A stretch of 64,000 nt of DNA, taken from Rhea pennata. Its lineage: Eukaryota > Chordata > Aves > Rheiformes > Rheidae. The notes under the pieces are model-generated. The model did no database searches. It saw only the letters and a list, made by a program, of their open reading frames with translations, and had not been told where the DNA came from. How positions within the stretch are numbered: position 1 is the stretch's first letter; the number at the start of each line of letters is the position of its first letter. The stretch covers positions 38,129,053-38,193,052 of the forward strand of contig NC_084702.1 in assembly GCF_028389875.1 (NCBI RefSeq). Reading direction: 5' to 3'. The translations under genes were made by a program, and so were the position numbers. Positions 55,473 through 64,000 of this stretch are shown here, one piece after another.

Positions 55473-58400
55473 GCTGACACTCATCAATGGGTACCATTAT
55501 TTAGAGCATTAGTAGATACACGGACAACACATATGTGTGCCCCCTTTCCTTAGAAAATCCAGCTAAGGATGGTATTTTCAATGAATTAAGACCTTTCATC
55601 ATCAGATGTACTTCAGCTGCTCGATACGCGGCACGACAATCCTGCGAGTTCTTCAGTTGTCTACACAGCACAAACAGACTGCCAAAGAAATGACCGGCAA
55701 GACACGGAAAGCGTTTTCCTTTCTCGTTTGGTTGAAACGGGGATTCTCTTGTCCTAAGGGCATATTCCTGACCGCTCCTCCCAGTCTCCCTTTGGATCAA
55801 CTTTACCATTTGACTGCTTTCCCTACAGCTACATAAAGGATACAATTTTAGGATTTCTTAATAAATGAATGAATGAAGGGTAGCTGAAATCTCGTGTTAC
55901 TATTTGTCCTAAATTTGTAGCTTCTCTCATCTCACTTAATGTTTTCTGCTTGCTATCATCATTCTGACTGTGGGTTGTAGTAGAATACTAGTATCACACT
56001 TTTATTATTACAGTTGGAACTTCCATTTGTAGTGCTTCTCTCTTCTCGTGATAGTTTTATGGTGTAACACACTTAATTTATTCTTTCACAACACAGCACC
56101 ACTCTCATTCGCATACATCCTAACTTATTATCCCTGTAAAAATGGTACTTGGCAACACTATTTAATTAATTATCCTCCTGCCAGCTCTTCAGAATATCTA
56201 TTGTATCAGGGATGTTGCTTGATGTCAGGTAGTCTCATTTCCCCCATTTATTTTAGGTTTAGCAGGTTGTCTAATTTGCCTTCATTATTTATTAGATCAG
56301 GCCATTTATTTTCCTCCTTGGCCTTTAAGGGAAGCTGAAGATTAGCCACATGCCCCTTGTTAGTTAAATCATTGAGAATCAAGTGCTCTTCTGTGCATGC
56401 AGTCTTTCATCATTTCTTTAGTTTAAATACTCCCCTATAATCGTTTTTGTCTGTAATGACAGCCTGGTTCAGCTTTGATCAAGAGGCGGCTCATCTTTGC
56501 GACACAGCTTTCACTTATCCCTGAAGTTTCACTATTTCCTAAAACATCTAAATCTCTCCTTTCTATAGCATGCATTCATCCATGCATTGCAATTCTGGAT
56601 CTCCACCTGTCTCTTGGGTATTGCATAGAAGTCTGAACAGTGTTTCAGAGAATGCTATCACAGAGATCCCGGACTTAAGTATTTTGGCTTTATTCAGTCA
56701 AAAGAACCCAAAACACACACACAGAACCTTAGACATCTCCTGTGCATTTTCTTCAAGGAAAGCATAAGAATATGAATATTTAACATTTTCTTGTTTTGTT
56801 CCCCTGACAGCTCATTTACAGTAAAATATTTATATGTATCACAAATACTTATTGAAAACAGGAATGAAAGTTGACTGCTTTCATGGGTGCTGTGATAATA
56901 GTCTTTCTGGGCTGGAAATAGTACAGCCATGTACTTGAAACATGATGCTTTAAGTCCTCACCAGCAAGAGAATATCCATGCTTGGAGCATTACTCTTCCC
57001 CACCTACCTTTTCATCCATTTATACTCTTATAGGAATATTTATCGTGTCTGAATTATCTACATGATCCCAGCCACACACTGTTTGGAAAAATGAGTACTG
57101 ATGGCTCTCTGAGCTCTACTGGGAGCAGTCTGCCTCCCCACGTTCCGCCTGGATGCGCCAAATACCCCAAATGAGCAGCAAATCAAATCACTTTTGAGAC
57201 TGGTCCCTGTCCAAGGGTAGGAATATCCTTAAATAATTTTGACCAATCAGTTTGGATGGGCAAACTTAAGTGATACAGCTTCTTCACGTGGATGCAAGTG
57301 AATGACAGAAAGATCCTCGGATTAGTAACTTAAATTTGACAGGAAACAGGCTTTGTGTGTCAGAAATGCACATACCATCTCCAGGAAAAATTGACAAAGG
57401 TATTAAAGTTTATTTCAAAACTGAAAGGATTCGAAGACTTTAAAAAGATTCTTTCAGTAATGGGCAAATCCTAACCTGAATTCATTGCAATTGTTACTGT
57501 GATGTTGAAGATGACTGTAACTTTAGGTCTAGTCATCAGACTGAGACCATCTCCTTGCTCTGAAATGGTGACTCTGCTGAGCTTAGGGATGTAGGAAGCA
57601 ATCTGATTTGAATGCAAGAGGACTAATAAGGAAGAAATAGGCGAATTAGCCCAAAGAAAGAAAAATAGAAAGATTGGGTGGGGGAAAAAAAACAGTGAAC
57701 CAAAAATGAGAGGGCAGTGGACAGAATGTGGGATAAACAGAAGGAGACTGATCTCTCCCATAGGAAGTGTAGGAAGAGACTGACACTGGTTAGACCAGCA
57801 GACAGAGAAGGAGATAGGAGAAGAGTGGAGAAAGATTTGTCTAAGACTGACAGACTGTTAATTTTATACTGACATAAAAATAGAGGTGCAACCACAGCAG
57901 TAGGTTATGGCCTCGTCTACACTATGGCTGTACCAGACTAGGCTCTAAAGTATAAAGAGGGACTGTATAAAAGTATGCATAAAAGGCATGCTAAACATCT
58001 CACAGTTCAAGTGATACTAGGAGCTCTTGGGTAAAAACAGCTACACAGAGAAAAGTATTTACACCTGAATGTGACATTCATCATGGAATGCAAAATTCTT
58101 CACTTCATCAGTAGTCTTCAGAAGACCGCAGTCATTCTTGTTTAAAGTTAACATCTGGTGTTTGACATGGAAAATTCTCAGGAAACAGTGGTTTCATACA
58201 TCAAGAGCAACTTCCATTCAAACAGATTCAAAATACTCAGGGGAGATCAACTCTGCAACACTGATTCCCAGCATCAGTCAAATTATTTTAGTTTGTGTTA
58301 CAGGAAACTGTGCTATTAAATCAATGCAATACACCTTCAAAAACAAATGTTGGTGACATATGCAACTACTGCATACAGAAAGCATATCTAGTATCTGATA

Positions 58401-61400
58401 TGCAAACGGCTACCTTTACTTCCATCATGATGCAAGAAAGGAACTGCAACATAATATCATATCTGCAGGAACAGGAATGGGTAAGTGTTATTTTAGTACC
58501 TACAATATAAACACATTGTTGGAGAATGGACACATCTTTGTGCATAACAAGAAATATATATTCATTCTGAACTAAAAGTGAAAAATGCCAATTCATAAAT
58601 TTGGACATTTAGAAACTCTTAAGTTGATAATGTTTGTAATAGTTGTTGCTTAATAAGCAGGAAATAAAAAAAAAAAAAGAGAGAGATGGTTCTCATGACT
58701 GAAATCCAGGTTGGTGAGCATTAAGTTATTAAATGTTTAGAAACACATTCTCACACTAGTTACACACTGAATACCCACACAGGATTTCTAATTTAAGGAA
58801 AGTGTTAACAACAAGAATTTAGATAATGAAAAACAGAATAAAAAATATTCATGAGTCCCTCAAAAAGAACAGCTGCTTTCCTCTACCACAGCCAAAGTCA
58901 ATTCACAGAAGAGCTACGTGCAAAGAATTAGTGATGAGCATACAACACAAAACAGACGGTCACATCACTATTACACAAAGACTGATTCATGCAGTAGCCC
59001 TTTTGCAACAGCTTATTGATTGCAAACAAAATATTTTCATAAGCAAAGAATGTTAAAAATCCACAAAAGTAATTATCTAGTTATGCTGCTATTAAAGGCA
59101 CTAACAACAGAAATAATTTTGATATCAATTAGAAGCTCTAGCATAATTATAATTTTTTTTTTTTTGTAGTTAGTATAATTCTTGGATGGGAGGAGGGCAG
59201 GGAATGGAGGGAACTGTGGGAAGATCCCCAAAAGGGCCAAGTGAAAGGTAGCAACTACTCTGTCCTCGATCCAAAGCCTTTGAAGTTAAAGTCTTAAATT
59301 AAACTGCAAGGGACTGAGTCAGGCCCCTTCTATGGTTTATTATCTTTTCAAAAGTTAAATGCATGGAAAATACAGGTTTTGATTTTACATATTTTCCATT
59401 ACAAAACATGTATTTTTAATAAATTAAAGCCAGGTTCTCAAGTATATGTTTAGGAACATCAACTAAAATAAAACCTTTATTTTTTTGAAAATTAGGAAAT
59501 ACAGATACAATTGTCCTCCTTGGATGCAGCTGGGTTGTTTTTTTTTTCCCCCCTTTCCTTCAGTGAGTGATGAGAGATATTGTGGACCGACATACAGCTC
59601 AGTCTCAGGCCATCCCTTGTACAGTTTAACAAGCCAGTGAGACAAATCTGAGAACTGTTACTTTGATGCTAGGATTTAAATACTCGTTTAAAAAGAGATA
59701 AAGGTAATATGTAATCAGATCTGTAACTTCAGCTTCCTGGGGAAACTGCCATTTGAAGTTATGTTGTTAGAAACTGGCTTTTGTTTGTTTTCTTTCGTTT
59801 CTTTTTTTTTCTTTTTTTGAATATTTGTAATATGATGTGATGTAGAGAAAGCTTTATCCTTTTGTTTCTGTCAGTCCATTTTGCCCATACATCTTCACCT
59901 TATTCTCCTGTCTTCCTTGCCCAGCGACTTCCTCAGTACCTCATCAGAGACCCAATGAATTCATGGAGGAGTTTGGTAGCTAGAGTAGCGTTTTCTCAAG
60001 TGTGAAGCAGTAGCACTCTCATCTGATAAACCATAGAAAAAAACTTCTTTTCTACCGTCGTTCTGCAAATCCCTGAGTTGCTCCCAAACTCTTATGAGCC
60101 ATACAGGTAAACAGCCAGATATTAGATTCACTGAGAACACCCCTGAACTTTAACCACAGCAAAGGGAACTCTGAACATCCATGAAAAATACCCAGACCTG
60201 AAGCTAGACTCGTAGAGCTCATCATGGGTTACATTTCTGGTCTAGCACAAATTTCTCATCACATTTAGAAATTCTGGCAAGTTTTTCAGTAATCTTAAGA
60301 CTTAGTGGGACGTTACATGGCCCTAAAACTTCAAGGATCACACAATATACTCAAATTTGCTGTGTAGAATCCTCTGCTCTACAGACAAACATCTACAAAG
60401 CTTCAAACCTGACAGAACTGGAGAAATAGATAAAAGCAGGTGTTCTAACTTCTTAAGGGTCACCGAGTAGAACTCAGAGCAAAAAGAGAACACTACGCTA
60501 CTGAAATACATGAGGATATCTGGAAGCAAAAAACAAGAGAATGCATTTATCAACTGCAAATTGATTTGCAGAAATACTAAGCGTATACTAAATTTAAGCT
60601 CTGACATTAATGTTTACTTGTTCTGTTGTCATTCTTCTTTCCTTATGGAAAGGTGGTATTCTTGCTCTTTGTAGCTTCAGTATCATTTTTTTTTTTTTAA
60701 CATATATGATGCGCAGAAATTTGAAGCATATAGATTTTATCATTTAGAAAATCTTTTGATTTAGGACAAGATGGCACTCCAGAGCTTTGGTTAGAGTAAA
60801 GAATGCCACTGTGCTGGAATAGGATTCCATAACTTTCACCTTTTAAAACAGATTTTTTTCCTAATGTCTTTTATACCAAAGACATATAGGAAAAAAATTA
60901 AACTAGATACTACAGTAAATTAACCACTTATTGCTATTACTATTGCAAAGGCAACAGAAGCAATTGCAGTAAAGACAGAGGAGTTCACAGATGGAAAAAT
61001 GTCTCCTTTTTTGGAGAGAGTACAGATGATTCATACAGTGGCTTTTACAGGTTAATATCTGTTATATTTTTCTGGAATCTAACCTACCTTATACCTATGT
61101 TAACTACATAATAGTTAAGATCTTCGCCTGTTCCTAAGTCAACGCCCTACTTGTAATGAACTGCATTTTCAAGACTGGCTTCCGATTTACACCTTTGAGG
61201 AGCTACAGTAGGCATATTATTCGGCAACACAACACTCAAACCAAGCCACCCTTACCAGTTCAGGTATATCTTCTACAAGGAAAGCTTTAAAATGCAACCA
61301 CAGTTAGAAATATTGGGAGCAGCAAAGCTCAGATAATGGATATACTATCCCCCTTTTCCTGTATCCACCCCCCTCCCTTTTTTTAAAAAAAATGGCTGTC

Positions 61401-62883
61401 AAATATATATTTCACAGAAAGCAAGTTTAACACAAAACCTTAAGTCAAAACTAGAAAATATAGGTTCTCTTTTTCAACAGCTGTACCTAAACACCAACAA
61501 TATAAAGTCTAAAGATGCATGGCAACATTTTTATTATTTTTAGAGCAGATATCACCTGTTGATCAATGGCACCAGTTGCAGCACTATTAAAAACAGATAA
61601 AGCACGTTTCAGGAAAGGTAACACAAATAAATGCCCACCTACTGCTTTTTGCCTTTTATTAAGGTGATAAGCTCTATAGTGTTTCCATATATTAACAGAA
61701 AAAAGATAATGTCATGTGGCTGGTGACTCACTAGCTCACTCTTCAATTATCCTCATTTGATTACCTTATTAGAAACCATCAGTCACAAAATTTTGTGCAG
61801 CAATCTTGAGAACTAAATCAAAATCTTCAGTTAGAGTGCAACCTGCTAAACACTTAGCACAATTTTATTGTACTGACTGAAAACTATGCAAACTCTGAAT
61901 ACGAAAGTATGCTTATTTTACTCTGAAAAATACATGGGAAAACATGGTAATGGAACATAAAATCTCAGCGGGCAGAAGGAATTAAACAAATATCTTGACT
62001 ACATGTCCACTATGCAAAACTAATATTCAGCATTCCACAGCGAATTAAAAGCAGATTGCCTTTTATCAATGAAAACAAACCTATTCCAAAAAGGAAAATA
62101 GCCACAGGATGTTTTGCTTCGAATATTCTGAAAGTCAAGTTAATGAAAAGGTAAACAGTGTGTTCTGAATTTCGTGTGACCTGTAGAACACTCCTGGGGA
62201 CAGAAAACCACCTCGCAGTTAGTAATAACAATGACAATAATAATAAAGAGCTGTGGGAAAAACAGAAGTATTATACAGGAGAGTTTAAATTTTGTTAAAG
62301 CATAGCAGTGATACCTGCTTTACTTGAGGGTATGCTACAGTCAAACAAAAATAGCAAGTAATAAATTTAATGATAGCTTAACCACCGCTTGTCAACAGAA
62401 CTGCAGTAATTCCTTATACATGTACTCATCCTGCAGTGAGGTAAAACCCCTCTGTAGGTTTAAACCAACCTCAGCACGCATCCAAACGATTGTTTTGAAA
62501 CAAGAGAGACTCATTCATTACTAGGCACAAGATTAACATACTCTCCTCCCACTGAAACACAGGACCAGCAGATGAAAGTAACAGAAATAAGTACAATTCT
62601 AAAAACTAAAACAACAATTTCATGAAAATACCTGCACTATCTGCTTTCAAGGATTATGATCAAATAAAAGCCTACTTTATGTAAATACAAAAAGTATAAA
62701 GTCAATCAAGACAATGAAAATGTGAAGTCAATTATTCAAGAGAAACCTCTATATCCAAGACTAAGGAGATTTCACAGCATTGTCTTACATTTTTTTTCTT
62801 CTTCAATAATATCTGAGAAAGTTCTAGGAGAAGAAATGAATAGACAGAAGAAACTGGTAAAATTAATAATATTCCTTCTGTAT

Positions 62884-62922
62884 CTTAGGCAATAAAATTG
62901 TTCTCTTAGGCAATAAAATTCC
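62884..62922. repeat. Two-copy tandem duplication, 22-bp period
   Basis: TCTTAGGCAATAAAATT occurs twice in a row, separated by GTTC and one further base. Confidence 0.8.
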
Positions 62923-63798
62923 AATTGTAAACTCTTAATAGCATCAGCTACTTCATTCTGGGGCTTCTCTACCTTTCAAGAATGCAATCCACATAAACTT
63001 TTGAATCCCTAGCAGAAGGCATCTCCCACAGTAGTAGATGTCTTACTGCTTGAATGCGAGCATCTTTTTCTGGTGAACTTCTCCAAGTCTCCTCACACAT
63101 CCAGAACCTTGTCACCTCAACATCATTTCTAACCTCTAGGCAACCAACTTCTGACTAGCTTACCTTCTGACTGGAAATTCTTGGTCAAGTAACTGAAAAG
63201 ACAAATGCTGCTTCTTGCTCAGTGTCAGTATCTCTGTAACCCTTTCCTTATTCTCTCCTATCATTAAGAGGAGGAAAAGTAGGTAGGACAGTTCCCTCCA
63301 AACGTTCCTCCATGAATACTGAATTCCTCTTATACTGTATTACTTTTCTATTAACCTGATTTTGCTCCAGTGAAGCACAAATACAGTTGCACATTATGCT
63401 GATACCATTTCTACTATTCAGAGAAAGAAAAAAAAGATACATGAACTGCATCACACATCACTGTGCTTCATAATATGGAAGCTGCACTACAAACTAAGGA
63501 TATGTTATTTGAGAAAACGCCAGTTTTGCATTAAAGTTTAGTCTGCTCTCAGCCTCAACTATTTCAGGGAACATCTTCCCACCTTTATGTCTCCATTTCA
63601 TTTGTTATATGTTATCACTAGCTGAACAGTAAACGTTTAACAATGTAGCACCAACGGGCTTCTGAAGAGACATACCACTGAAGTTAATGAGCCTCAAGGG
63701 TGTTCGATTTCCACTGTATTTCATGCCATCTCCTATGTTTTATTCACATTTGGAAGCTTCTGCCTGCATGTTAAAGTATTAGAACATTTTCAACTGTT

Positions 63799-63816
63799 TT
63801 TCAACAGCTGTTGAAA
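63799..63816. repeat. 18-bp perfect palindrome centred on an E-box
   Basis: TTTCAACAGCTGTTGAAA is its own reverse complement and has CAGCTG at its centre, an E-box core of the type bound by basic helix-loop-helix proteins. A related half-site, CAACTG, lies just upstream. Confidence 0.85.
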
Positions 63817-64000
63817 GTTTAGATTATTTATATTAACTGAACCATAGAAGTGCATTATACAAACATAGCAAATACATTTCTAAGACAAAAACCACTGCTA
63901 TGCTTCCTGATATTCTATTCCAGTCACTAGGGATTAACTCACCAAGCCCTGATGACAAGCCACTTGTGCTAAACATCTGTACAAATTTTTGTAGGCATGT

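Larger units (their letters stand above)
47202..64000 (-). other. SRFBP1: Large SRFBP1 upstream intron region (inferred), no confirmed exon
   Basis: No exon matching the expected amino-terminal SRFBP1 sequence (the MRKEVK, IRKL, KNQRRAQRLLEEIHAMK and NFEKI blocks) was recognised by eye on the - strand, though short exons can be missed. There is no CpG island, so the promoter is probably beyond 64000. The stretch holds homopolymers (G13 at about 47983-47995; T24 at 50679-50702; T20 at 52500-52519; T18 at 54806-54823), a 31-bp tandem duplication at 55414-55472, perfect inverted repeats at 54126-54151 and 63799-63816, and several orphan exon-like signals given under findings. Confidence 0.5.

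Noticed and set aside
57471-57895. Two overlapping minus-strand frames of 90-96 codons
   Set aside because: Phe/Leu/Ser-rich products of a purine-rich + strand tract; no domain or splice context.
59928-59990. Minus-strand exon-like stretch (VLRKSLGKEDRRI) considered as a SRFBP1 amino-terminal exon
   Set aside because: The donor is acceptable, but the residues do not match the conserved SRFBP1 blocks and the acceptor side is poor.

Overview
The window is vertebrate nuclear DNA, most likely from a bird. The genes are split by GT-AG introns, the background is AT-rich with one strong CpG island, and the recognisable interspersed repeats are CR1-family LINEs, including the CR1-type 3' octamer repeat. 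Two genes can be supported. LOX (protein-lysine 6-oxidase, lysyl oxidase) is complete on the + strand. SRFBP1 (serum response factor binding protein 1) is on the - strand with only its 3' coding exons identified. They face each other tail to tail, the same arrangement as the LOX-SRFBP1 pair in mammals. No prokaryotic gene, provirus, CRISPR array or rRNA/tRNA gene was seen.

Layout. 1-22.5 kb: no gene recognised. It contains an old CR1 scrap near 7.85 kb, a pair of ~114-bp direct repeats (13.38 and 15.04 kb), a 2.2-kb 5'-truncated CR1 in reverse orientation (16.0-18.2 kb) and a second short CR1 tail at 18.8 kb. 22.5-24.2 kb: CpG island with the LOX promoter (TATA box at 22987), 5'UTR and exon 1. 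23.26-33.30 kb: seven LOX exons coding for 452 residues; the lengths of exons 2-6 (109, 138, 157, 96, 116 nt) are what I recall for the mammalian gene. 33.3 to ~37.1 kb: long LOX 3'UTR with several poly(A) signals and seed matches for miR-30 and miR-29. 37.2-43.3 kb: intergenic, with two LINE remnants in opposite orientation. 44.06-47.20 kb: the last four SRFBP1 exons (348 residues to the stop). 47.2-64 kb: read as a large upstream SRFBP1 intron. The first ~88 codons were not found, and no CpG island is present there, so the SRFBP1 promoter probably lies beyond base 64000.

Biology. LOX is made as a secreted pro-enzyme. BMP1-type cleavage at Gly203-Asp204 would release a 249-residue copper/lysyl-tyrosyl-quinone amine oxidase that crosslinks collagen and elastin. 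The catalytic half is nearly invariant, whereas the propeptide carries alanine/proline expansions that lengthen it by 35 residues relative to human. SRFBP1 is a nuclear/nucleolar protein linked to SRF and ribosome biogenesis; it is a neighbour, not a pathway partner.

No new multi-gene system was found. The most useful second-look items are the LOX propeptide expansion and uORF, a hypoxia-type promoter site, a polymorphism-prone TA/TG tract close to the exon 4 acceptor, a perfect hairpin at the 5' end of the truncated CR1, several unexplained perfect inverted repeats, and splice-consistent orphan mini-exons in the intergenic space and the SRFBP1 intron. The orphan exons are hypotheses only.
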